From Sclerotinia nivalis (taxonomy: Eukaryota; Ascomycota; Leotiomycetes; Helotiales; Sclerotiniaceae), in assembly GCA_029531795.1 (NCBI GenBank), contig JAPEIS010000001.1:2418001-2482000 (forward strand): 64,000 bases of DNA, read 5' to 3'. The position numbers were made by a program, and so were the translations under genes. The stretch's first letter is position 1; every line of letters begins with the position of its first letter. The notes under the pieces were generated by a model that ran no database searches, was not told the DNA's origin, and worked only from the letters and a program-made list of their open reading frames with translations. This document shows positions 23,288 to 33,594 of the stretch, piece after piece.

Positions 23288-24251
23288 GAACAGACGACCG
23301 AAGTTAACGCTGTGTTTTGATGAGTAGTTAATGTGGACATGTGGAAAATGAGGTGATTAGGTGAGGGCAATGAATGAGTAACGGTGTATCTAGGTCGTCT
23401 CGCAAATCAGTGAATGTGAATAGAATGCCCAGAGAAATGTGAGGCAATATTACGAAGTGCCGTAGGAAAGATCGATGGCTGTGCGGATATCGACCAAGTT
23501 TTTCTTGTTTTGGAAATACCTACATGGCCCATCAAAGTTGTGTTCAAACCATCTCGGGGGAAAAGTACCTAGGTACTCAGACGGACTACTACTCAGTCGG
23601 AGTAGAGTAGGATATTCTATGAAAGGCATTGTTCCTTGGTTGGTAGAGCATATGACGACAACTTATTTCTTACCTAGGTACTTCACTTACTTTTGATTTA
23701 TGACATGACGGTAGTTATCGAATGATGTGTGGGACAAGAACCAAGAAGAGAAGATTATATAATCAATGAGAAGTAATGACGACATAGATCTAAAGTTTTG
23801 CTGGGATTGCAGAAAATAGACTCCCAAGCCCCGACCCCGACCCCGCACCCGCCACCTTCCTGTTAACTTCGGAGTCTGTGCCTACCTATCTAGTACCTAC
23901 CTACCTAGGTATGAGCCACTTCCCGCCTAGGTATGAGCCACTTCCCGCAATTGCCATGCTAAAATGCCATGCCTGCGGGAATGGCCAATTCCTCAAAATC
24001 TATTACGAAGTACTAGTATGTACTCTCTTCCATGTCCTTACTAGTTTTCTACATTTACCGAGGTGCTACTTCCATTCCATTTTTCCTTCTCCTAGTATCA
24101 TTGTGCCGATCTTATCATATGAGCTTCCACAAGTTTTCTCTCCACGTCGCTCCATCCTCTACCTATTTTTCAATTCGTAGGCTTTATATAGAGATGTTTG
24201 CCTTTTGTAGATCTGCTTTCTACCAAATTTAACTTTACTCTGGTGTCAAAA
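23288..24251. promoter_or_regulatory. Divergent carX/carRA promoter region
   Basis: 964 bases separate the two start codons. It holds three copies of the palindrome TACCTAGGTA (23566-23575, extended to the 12-bp GTACCTAGGTAC; 23671-23680; 23902-23911) and a perfect 22-bp tandem duplication at 23904-23947 that carries the motif partly into a fourth site. A GATCGAT at 23470-23476 and AGATCT at 24209-24214 contain the GATC core known from fungal light-response elements. Regulation of both genes from this region is inference from geometry. Confidence 0.6.
23904..23947. repeat. 22-bp perfect tandem duplication
   Basis: Two identical adjacent copies of a 22-base unit starting CCTAGGTATGAGCC, at 23904-23925 and 23926-23947, in the carX/carRA intergenic region. 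Confidence 0.95.
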
Positions 24252-26180
24252 ATGGGCTTCGAATATGCCTTAGTGTTAGTACCTTAATCTCGATATTCCT
24301 GATGGAGCTGACAATTATTAAGTCATCTCAAATATACCATTCCACCAGCCATCACCCTGACATTCGTTTATCGACCTTTCCTTCAACATATAGATATCTA
24401 TAAGTTACTGTTTCTCATCTCTATTGCTGTCGTTTCTACAATTCCTTGGGATTCATATCTCATCCTGCGGAAAATATGGACATACCCATCCAATGTGATT
24501 GTTGGCCCCAAGCTGTTTTCAATTCCTGCTGAAGAGCTATTCTTCTTTGTGATACAGACATACAACACCACTCTGCTCTACCTGCTATTCAGCAAACCAA
24601 TCTTCCATTCGACCTATCTTGGGACATGGGATGGTTTGGGTGATAGGGAATGGATACCTTGGGATCTGCACCTTCCTCGCAAGACTGCAAGGAATTTGGG
24701 CCAACTAATCCTTATGTCTCTTATTGTAATAGGAGTCCTTCTCATTGTGCAAAACGGAAAGGGCACATATTTGGGATTGATTTTGACTTGGGCAGGACCA
24801 TTCGCGCTACTGTTGTGGAGTCTATCCTACGAGTTTTTGATTAGACTACCTTATTCAACTACTCTATTACCAATTACTTTACCCACCCTATATTTATGGG
24901 TAGTAGATACTTTGGCACTGAAGAGAGGCACGTGGACAATTGAGACAGGGACGAAATTAGGTCTGCAATTATGGGATGGACTTGACATCGAAGAAGCTGT
25001 GTTTTTTCTCGCAACTAACATACTGATTGTGTTTGGTCTTGTCGCTTTCGATCATGCACTGGCTATTTTGTTTACATTCCCAACATTGTTTCCGAGCGTT
25101 CCAGCATACCCCTCCCCAAAAATGCTTGTGCGTGCCCTCTTAACCGACAAATGCAAGTACGATATGTATCGGATTAGAGGGATTCAAGAAGCTGTGAACA
25201 GATTGAAGAAAAAGAGCAGGAGTTTCTTTATGGCCAGCTCGGTCTTTCACGGTCGTCTTCGAATTGACTTGATTTTATTGTATGTATAGCATAGATACTC
25301 TAATCGTTTCTTTCAATCTTTACTGATGTGATTTAGGTACTCATTTTGCAGAGTCGCCGATGACCTTATTGATGATGCGAATACTGATTCTGAGGCTCGG
25401 GAATGGATTACCAAACTCACACATTACCTTGACCTGGTGTATGCACCAAAAGAAATCACCAACGTGACTAGTTCGTCACGCCCTGGCCTTGATACATACA
25501 TTCAGGATAGCTTCCCACCATCTTCATATTGGGCACTTCGGTTTCTACCAACTCACATTCTGTCATCTGGGCCTTTGTACGAGTTACTAGCAGGATTCAA
25601 GACGGATTTAGAATTTCACCAAACGGATTCTTCCAAGGAGATTAGGGGATTTCCCATTCGGAATGAAGTTGATCTCATTACATACAGTACGAGAGTTGCT
25701 GGGACAGTAGCTGAAATGTGCTTGGAACTAATTTTTCACCATACGTCGACGGTTGTTTTATCTCATCGACGTAACGATCTTATCCATGCTGGCGCCCGCA
25801 TGGGGATAGCTCTACAGTTTATCAACATCTGTAGAGATGTGAGAGTGGATGCTGGAATTGGAAGAGTATATCTCCCCACTTCATGGCTCGGGGAAGAAAG
25901 CTTGAAACCTCAACAGGTTGTGGACAACCCTACTGGACCAGTTATCGACAAACTACGAGGGAGGTTACTAGAAAAAGCTTTTGGCATCTATCGGGAGGCT
26001 CGCCCTGCTATCGAAAAAATTCCAGGAGATGCCAAGGTATCGATGAGAGTTGTTGTTGAGAGTTATGTTGAGATAGGAAGAGTGATGAAAGAGCGAGAAT
26101 ATAAAGTTACCAAAGGTCGGGCCACAGTACCGAAACTGAGGCGTATTGGAGTTGCTTGGAAAGCTTTGAGCCAGCGTTGA
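24252..26180 (+). CDS. carRA: Bifunctional lycopene cyclase/phytoene synthase (three exons)
   Basis: Exons 24252-24274, 24323-25279 and 25337-26180 give 607 residues; introns are 48 and 57 bases. The tiny first exon encodes MGFEYALV, joined to HLKYTIP, the conserved start of fungal CarRA/AL-2 proteins, which supports this start. Residues 1 to about 235 form the multi-helix cyclase half, with PWDSYL and PAEELFFFVIQT motifs. The C-terminal half is a squalene/phytoene synthase: first Asp-rich motif at about 334-338 (RVADDLIDD) and second near 487 (NICRDVRVDAGIGRVYLP). It condenses two geranylgeranyl diphosphates to phytoene and later cyclises lycopene ends. carB follows 404 bases downstream on the same strand. 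No missing active-site residue was seen. Confidence 0.96.
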
Positions 26181-26584
26181 TACTTTTTGAGATACCATTA
26201 ACACTGTTGTAATCCAGCATACATACCATTTAGAGATAAAATACGAGGCATAGCGAATCGAAGATGACTAGTGTTTTGTAGCTGCTTACTGTATGTAATA
26301 TGTATGAAATGGTATTTCATCATTAGAACTATACGACTTGGCTTGGCATTCTTATCCGAGGAGATTGAGCTTGGACCAACTTTTTAGCACTAAAACATGG
26401 GATGACAAGTTGGATGATGCCCAGCAAAAAATGGATGACACCTCGATCTAACACTTATCGCAATGCAAGATCTTGCATTATCTACCTACCCATTAGGTAG
26501 GTAATCACTTTTGTCCGACATGTGAATAACTTCGGGTTTTACTGGTCTTCGTACCATATATTTCAATCGCATCAGCAATCTATA
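26181..26584 (+). promoter_or_regulatory. carB upstream region with stacked palindromes
   Basis: Contains a perfect 18-bp palindrome AATGCAAGATCTTGCATT at 26462-26479, followed four bases later by an 8-bp inverted repeat TACCTACC/GGTAGGTA (26483-26490 and 26496-26503, spacer CATTA). Both lie 80-125 bases before the carB ATG. The palindrome core TGCAAGATCTTG recurs upstream of the opsin gene at 29463-29474. A binding role is inference. Confidence 0.6.
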
Positions 26585-28485
26585 ATGGCGACAGCAGGAA
26601 CAAAGAGGACTGCTATTGTAGTTGGTGAGTTCTGCTCCTACTATATTTACCCCGCGTCTTCAAACATTCAAATCTAGCTATGTATTGTATCTCATGAACT
26701 CATGGTTTTCGGAATATAGGCGCAGGCGTTGGCGGTATTGCAACGGCAGCACGACTCGCAAAAGCAGGCTTCTCTGTCACAGTACTCGAGAAGAACAATT
26801 TCACGGGCGGTCGATGCAGTTTAATTCATCATGATGGTTATCGATTCGATCAAGGGCCTTCCCTTTTGCTCCTCCCGAAAATGTTCAAAGAAACATTTCA
26901 CGATCTCGATACTTCACTCGAAGATGAAGGTGTGGAGCTATTAAAATGCGAGCCGAATTACAATTTGTGGTTTGGGGATGGAGAGATGTTTGAGCTCAGT
27001 ACGGATGCGAGTATAATGAAGAGAGAGATTGAGAAATGGGAAGGAAAGGATGGCTTCGAGAGATATCTTCAGTGGCTCGGAGAAGCTCATCGACATTATG
27101 AGTTGAGTGTGCGCGAGGTTTTGCATAAGAACTTCACATCGGTATTCAACATGCTACGTCCTAGCTTCCTCCTCAACGTCTTTACTCTTCATCCATTCGA
27201 AAGTATATATTCTCGAGCTTCAAAATACTTCTGGACGGAGAGATTAAGGCGAGTTTTTACCTTTGGGAGTATGTATATGGGGATGTCTCCATTCGGCGCT
27301 CCTGGCACATACTCTCTTCTTCAGTATACGGAACTTGCTGAAGGCATTTGGTACCCGGTTGGTGGATTTCATGCCGTTGTAGGGGCTTTGGTCCGAATAT
27401 GCGAGCGATTAGGTGTCGATATTCAACTCAATTCACCAGTTGATTCAGTGTTAACTTCCCAGGACGGCAAAACTACAACAGGGGTTCTATCTTCTGGCAA
27501 AAAGCTTAACGCTGATCTTGTCGTTATCAATGCTGACCTCGTCTATGCCTACAATAATCTATTTCCTTCTTCAAAATCCACGTCTTACGCCAAATCTTTA
27601 CAAAAGCGAGCCGGCTCTTGCAGCTCCATTTCCTTTTACTGGGCTCTCTCTAAACAGGTTTCACAACTTAATACACACAACATTTTTCTCGCAGATGAAT
27701 ATCGCGAATCGTTCGACTCCATCTTTGATAGGCAGTCCATTCCCGATGAGCCTTCATTCTATGTGAACGTACCCTCACGAATCGATCCGACTGCCGCTCC
27801 GAAAGGAACAGATTCCATCGTGGTTCTCGTTCCAGTTGGTCATCTTCTAAATTCGGCCACGTCCAGCCTTTCTCAAGAGCATCTCTCTGCCGCAGCTGGT
27901 TCCGACATTGCGAAAGAACAAGATTGGGAGTCTATCGTAAAGTCGACTCGCCAAAGAATACTGCAAACAATAGAATCACGCACAAAATGTGGACCGCTCG
28001 ACCCATTAATTATTCACGAAGAGTTGAATACACCTACATCGTGGGAATCACGTTTTAATCTGGATAAAGGATCTATCCTCGGGCTGTCTCACTCCTTCTT
28101 TAATGTCCTTGCATTTCGCCCAAAGACTAAACATCCCGAGATCAATGGTGTATATTTTGTGGGTGCATCTACACACCCAGGAACTGGGGTACCAATTGTT
28201 CTTGGTGGAGCAAAGATTACAAGTACACAGATTCTTGATGATATGAGGATGAAAATTCCATGGACGAATAAAGGCAACGTGGTTCCAGATGAAGGGGTTG
28301 TACAGGGGAAAGAAACAAATAATTTGGATAGAATCATTAGAGAAAGACCAATATTAAGTAATATTGGGATCTTCACGCTGGCTTTTGTGGTTTTAAGTCT
28401 TACGATAGCATACATTAATAGTAATTTGATAATTCTCTGGGATGAAGAGATGAAGAAAGGATGGGGAACTGGAAAAGCGACATAA
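26585..28485 (+). CDS. carB: Phytoene desaturase (two exons)
   Basis: Exon 1 26585-26624 and exon 2 26720-28485 join in phase 1 across a 95-base intron, giving 601 residues. The splice rebuilds the FAD-binding Rossmann motif VVGAGVGGIATAARLAKAG (about residues 12-30), followed by VLEKNNFTGGRCS and GYRFDQGPSLLL, all typical of CrtI-type desaturases. Near the C-terminus, GVYFVGASTHPGTGVPIVLGG is the second conserved flavoprotein block, and a single hydrophobic helix (about 568-590) likely anchors it to the membrane. CarB introduces the desaturations converting phytoene to lycopene (and further for torulene in Fusarium). It is the middle enzyme of the pathway between the two activities of carRA. 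Start chosen as the only ATG preceding the nucleotide-binding motif. Confidence 0.96.
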
Positions 28486-29881
28486 TTCACATCACAATAT
28501 CAGATATCCATGATTTGCGTTTTCATTCATGTCTCCACATTCAAAGCCTTAGCAAATAATAACAAGCTGGGGATAAAGTTTTTTTTTCTTTTCTTGTTTA
28601 TAAGGGACTAGTGTCGGTAGATTGCAGATCTAGAATGGTCTACTTGTATCATTCCGTCGGAGCTACAGTGAGAGTCAAATCATTCAAGTAATACCTAGCT
28701 AATCATTGTTCGTATATTGAGTGCCCAACATCTAGCTTTAGTCATCTTAAGGAGGTATTATAACTACTTAATTGGGGGATTTATGCCCAAGGATTGATCA
28801 GATCAATTAAGTGGTCAAACCTACGTCCGGTAACGGTTTACTGATACTTTTGTGTCATATGAAAAAGGCTTCAATTTCAATAATAGGCGATGCTAGCTAG
28901 CAAGATACTTTTACCTTCGGAAGCAACGGAAGGGAAGGGAGTGGGCGAGAAGGGAAGTTTCTTTGATGTAATGATCTTAAGCTTTCGAGTGATGAATTTC
29001 GCGTTGCGCTCACTGCTCTAGAAGATCGAACTGCATGTAGAAAGTATGCTCATCATCTGCTCATCATCGATGAAGTAGTTCTAGAACATGTTTGGCCCAA
29101 ATGAATGCAAAAAACAAGCTTTTGCCTGTGGATCTGTCTGTGTGCATGAAAATATGTTGATTTTCCGGATGTGTTTCCATAATGAGATTAGTGAAAAGAG
29201 CCTATATTTCTGTACGTCATTTGGAGCTAAACTCCAATAAGCTTCCTCCTCCCAATACCGAGTCTCGATCAACAAACATCAATATCAACGGGTCCTCGAA
29301 ACCCTCAGACAATTTTCTTCATTGACATCAACCTTTTTAAGATGAACCACAATCGACATTTTCCATTGTCATCTTTCTCCGGAATGGCTGGGTTCTATAC
29401 ACAGCAGCCAGTAGGAGAATTTCAATAGGAATTAGGTACAGAACAGATATTTCATCATTGGCTGCAAGATCTTGTTCCCCTCGTTTTCGGATCGAAAAAT
29501 TACTAGGTAGAAAGTGATATAAGACTTCTGTTGAACTCAAATCAAGCTTTCAAATTGATTTTATTGTGTAATCAATGGCGTCTTGTCGTCCAACTTCGGA
29601 GTCCCTACTTGACATTGGTGACAGTACCGACAGGTAGTTATTGCTGATCATGGTATGATTTTGAGATGGGACATTTAGCTTAGTTAGATATGATAAGATC
29701 TTTATAAACCATTTCTTTTGAATTGGAGTAACGCATCACCTGCTTCCTATACATATATATAGTCCCATATTTCCATTATTCAACTCTTCCTCGATATCTG
29801 CTTAGATTTTGTATTTATACCCTTCTTCATACTGTTCATTGTTGATACAATTCCCTACCGAAACTTCCACCTTTCATCAAA
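28486..29881. promoter_or_regulatory. carB-opsin intergenic region with opsin promoter
   Basis: 1.4 kb with no accepted gene; the minus-strand frames at 29081 and 29337 lack motifs. It carries TGCAAGATCTTG at 29463-29474, identical to the core of the carB palindrome, and the 8-bp palindrome AAGATCTT at 29695-29702. A TATA-like ATACATATATATAG lies near 29750, about 130 bases before the opsin ATG. Confidence 0.5.
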
Positions 29882-30943
29882 ATGATCGAGAAACGCAACG
29901 ATGCGCTACGCACAAACCCAGATGTTTTCAACTACCCTACCTCTACCGATATTGGTATCACAACCCGTGGAAGTGATGTGTACTGGGCCATAACTGCTGC
30001 AATGGCCTTTGCAACTATATGTTTTCTGGCATGGAGCTTCCGACTTCCACGAAGCAAGCGTATTTTCCATTACATTACGGCGGCTATCACTATGACTGCT
30101 GCGATTGCATATTTTACCATGGCGTCGAATTTGGGTTATGCTTCTATCATTCAGGAATTTCAACGCGGCAATCCTAAAGTTCGTGGTGTGACTCGGGAAA
30201 TTTTCTACGTGAGATATATCGATTGGGTCGTCACTACTCCTGTAAGATAATCCGCTGGCTTCTCATATGGTCGTTTACTAATACTTCTTTTATTCTAGCT
30301 TTTGCTCTTAGATATCCTCTTAACTGCTGGCCTTCCGTGGCCCACAATCTTATTCACCATTTTCCTAGACGAGGTTATGATCATTACGGGTCTTGTCGGT
30401 GCCCTCGTCGCGTCGTCTTATAAATGGGGATACTTCGTCTTCGCAATGTTTGCCCTCTTCGGCATCGCCTGGAACATCCTCTTCGTCGGAGCGCGCCACG
30501 CCAAAGCCCTAGGCAACGAGGTAAACAGAGTATACTGGACCTGCGGCGGCATCACCATGTTCCTCTGGTTCCTGTACCCCATCGCCTGGGGTCTCTCGGA
30601 GGGTGGAAACGTCATCGCGCCCGACTCCGAAGCCGTCTTCTACGGTGTTCTCGATGTCCTCGCCAAGATTGGTTTTGGGGTTCTCTTGTTGAACGGTCAT
30701 CGTAATATCAATCCCGCGCATCTGGGTCTGCATATTAGGGATTATAATGAGAAGCCGGGTTCGCTTCATGAGAAGAATTCTTTTGCGAATGCTGCCCCTG
30801 GTAATGCGTCGGCTCCGGTTGCGAGTGCGAGTACGAGTACGGGGTATGGTAATGGGTATAGTGCTCCGGGTGCTACGGCGGTGCATTCAAATGCTGCTGC
30901 TCATGATGCGGGGGCTCAGCCGGTTAACTCGTCTGTTGTTTGA
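29882..30943 (+). CDS. carO: Microbial rhodopsin, CarO-type proton pump (two exons)
   Basis: Exon 1 29882-30241 and exon 2 30299-30943 give 334 residues. The 57-base intron has a TTTACTAAT branch-like site. Seven hydrophobic helices span about 33-253. Key positions by analogy with bacteriorhodopsin: R111 (R82), D114 in RYIDW (D85, proton acceptor), D125 in TTPLLLLDIL (D96, donor), D239 (D212) and K243 in LDVLAKIGFG (K216, retinal Schiff base). Having both carboxylates predicts light-driven outward proton pumping rather than a slow sensory cycle. The last 80 residues are an Ala/Ser/Gly-rich low-complexity tail. Retinal would come from the neighbouring carX product. Exon 2 from about 30420 prefers C-ending codons, unlike exon 1. 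Confidence 0.95.
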
Positions 30944-32319
30944 TTGTTGGGCTTGTATTGGGTTGCCTGGGTTGCCTGGTTTGCCTATTATATTGCTTGA
31001 GAAATCATGGATATGATTTTGGAACAGGTCGTTCTGTCTTACATGGTTATGTCTATCGGTCCGCTATATTATTTACACATGATGGTTTTCACGAAAGATG
31101 GAGATTTGAATCAGAGAGTAGAGAGATTTTTTTTCTGGAGAGAAATTTTTTGTTCGTTGGTCTGGATATATGTATATGTATATGTATTTCTATTTTCTTA
31201 TTTTTACTGTTTAATGATGTGATGAGATGAGACTACCGGAAGTCGGATTTGTATAAATTATTGTACGAGGATGGGGTATAAATAGTGGAATATATATATA
31301 AATAAATTGACGGAATTTTTGGTGTAGTATAATATGATATAATGTCTTAGTTTTTGAATATAAATGGATTGAATTTTCGGTGGTTGAGGAATGAAGAGTT
31401 TATTGTGGTGGCTGCTTTGGATAATACGGTGATTGGAAAGCGTGGGCGTCGGGTAGTGAGAAGATGTTATTGGGACATTAGTTATGAGGTACTTGGGAAT
31501 GAGGTGCTGAAGAGGTTTTCGAATATGATGCTGGTGGAGTTTGAGGGGTTGCGTTATATGAGGCATATTCGGGATTTTGAGATGTTTTTGGGCCGGGAGG
31601 AGAAGTGGCTGGGAGATTAGACCGAGTAGGGGGTTTGAGAGATGTGAAGTTGGAGGGTGGGTGAATATGGTCGAGCAAGGAAGAAAAGTTGTGTTATCAT
31701 CGTCCCAGCCTATTTGTACGCGAAGTAAGGCGAGCGTTCTTCAAAATGGCTACTTGCCTTGGGGATTGCTGATAGTATATATTTGCAATTTTTCACAAGC
31801 CAATGACTGTCAGGCAAGAGTAGCTTTATTTGTTTCCTCACCACAGTTCCAACTGGGTGTCGAAAATAAATATTAAGCCAGTTCGCTTAACCGGTTACCA
31901 TCATATCTCCTCTCGTCTAACTTATCTCCTTGCTCCCTTTACTTCTCCTTTACTTCCGCTTACACTTTTATTTTGAGTTAGGTAGAGTACGAGATACGCA
32001 ATTGTGATGTATGGGGTTGTTTCTCTATATTTTGGTCTCAAGCACTTGGTTCGCGAGTACTTGCAAGTATAAACTTGGTGGAACAATCGCTTTGTTGACA
32101 AGCTGACCAACATTTTGTTTGGTAGAATTTTATCAAAGAAATTTCCAACGCAAACGTCTTAATTCCTAGCTTGGAAAAGTACAGACATGAGGATAAAGAA
32201 ATTCGAAAAGGAATGCTCAATAGATACAGCTTTTCTTCCCAAGTTAACACTTCTCAGAAATTTGGACACACTTGAATTGAATCTATACATCAACATATAT
32301 ACGGATTCCAATAGCCATC
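30944..32319. other. Intergenic after the opsin, with a coding scrap
   Basis: 31354-31620 is open for 88 codons with protein-like sequence (VVRRCYWDISYEVLGNEVLK, then FEGLRYMRHIRDFEMFLG) but starts only at TTG and has no partner exon. It may be a decayed gene end. A 68-codon ATG frame at 32187-32393 overlaps the next gene's start codon in another frame and could act as an upstream frame. Nothing else is supported. Confidence 0.4.
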
Positions 32320-33396
32320 ATGAGTACACTGGGAATGAGACCACGACGGGGAGGACACTCAGAGTATGCAAGTCCTACATCGCCACGTATTAGTACCTAC
32401 AAAACGTGGAGAGAACAATTATCGAGAGATATTTCAGAGAAGGCATCCGGACAAGATTCATCCAGCGCCCCCGTATTTGACGACACGGATGAAGAAGACG
32501 AACAAAACAATGAAAGAACACAAAATAAGATGCAAGAAGATACAGAAAATCCCATAAAAAAATCCAGAAAAGAAGCAGAAGAAGACGAAGAAATAATCCA
32601 ACAACTTTTCCAAACATCAAATCCCACTCAACACGCACGAAAATCCATAAATATCCCAGACACATCATCCGAGTCTATCGATGAAAGTGAAGAAGAAATC
32701 AGACAAACAATCGAGAATTTCAGACGTCGAGACGCTGCTCGTAGATCTGCTCGATATACCGGTATTGACACATTCAGACCAGCCGCACTCTGGAAAGCAG
32801 ATTCCAAAGCGCGCGAAAGGAAATCTAAGTCCGGTAAAAGAGCAAAAGCAGAGGGCAAAAAACAATCACAACCCAGCTACGTCAAATTCTGGACCTGGAA
32901 TTGGCGCGGTCCAAAACCCGTATCTTTCATTCTGATTCCTCCTCCCTATCACCCCGATAATCCAGAGCCCGAAATAAAAATATCGTATACATGCGGACAC
33001 CGACTTCCCACACGGATCATCCCCTTACACTCATCCTCACCCACATCTCCAAACTCTCCCTCTCCCTCCATCATCACCACCACAAAATCACCTCTTCCTC
33101 CACTCCCATCCTCCCAAATCGAAATTCTGCGCGCAACAGCCCAAAAAGAAGGACTCCGTCACATCACTACACCACAAGATAGTCTATGTCCCAATTGTTT
33201 CATATGGTACGAATGGTTTATTGGATTATGTTTATTGATATCTTTTTGGGTTATTTGGGGGTATTTTTTCTCGTTTCGATGGCCGGAGACGTGGTGGATT
33301 TTGGGGGATGAGAAGGGGGGGTGGAGGTGGACACCGAAGAGGTATAGGGTTGTGGTTAATATTGATACGAGTGGGGGTGGGAGGGTGTCTTATTGA
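32320..33396 (+). CDS. Hypothetical protein with C-terminal membrane segment
   Basis: Single exon, 358 residues, ATG at 32320. Residues 1-130 are highly charged, with acidic clusters (DDTDEEDEQNNE) and helical Glu/Arg-rich stretches. A Lys/Arg-rich block around 165-185 (SKARERKSKSGKRAKAEGKK) could be a nuclear signal or membrane-proximal basic patch. A compact region follows with WTWNWRGPKPVSFILIP and a CGHRLPTRIIP/LCPNCF pair of Cys motifs that might bind zinc. One hydrophobic helix (about 305-325, FIGLCLLISFWVIWGYFF) is near the end, with a short basic tail. No family recognised. Composition and conserved-looking Trp/Cys motifs support a real gene. Confidence 0.75.
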   Translation: MSTLGMRPRRGGHSEYASPTSPRISTYKTWREQLSRDISEKASGQDSSSAPVFDDTDEEDEQNNERTQNKMQEDTENPIKKSRKEAEEDEEIIQQLFQTSNPTQHARKSINIPDTSSESIDESEEEIRQTIENFRRRDAARRSARYTGIDTFRPAALWKADSKARERKSKSGKRAKAEGKKQSQPSYVKFWTWNWRGPKPVSFILIPPPYHPDNPEPEIKISYTCGHRLPTRIIPLHSSSPTSPNSPSPSIITTTKSPLPPLPSSQIEILRATAQKEGLRHITTPQDSLCPNCFIWYEWFIGLCLLISFWVIWGYFFSFRWPETWWILGDEKGGWRWTPKRYRVVVNIDTSGGGRVSY

Positions 33397-33594
33397 GTTT
33401 AGGAAGGGGGTGTGAGAGGTATGGGGATTGGATGGGAAGTATTCTTCGTGGTTGTGGGGAAGAGGGGAAAATAGATGAATTTCATTCTGGATTTCTTTTT
33501 CTTTTTTGTTTCGATATTTCAGGTCCTTGCTTATGCCAAGGCTATTTAAAGTGCCAGATAATACATCAAGCAAAAACAAGCTGATAAAATAACC

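Noticed and set aside
30418..30886. Minus-strand and alternate-frame open frames over the opsin second exon
   Set aside because: They arise from the strong C/G third-position bias of the opsin coding sequence.
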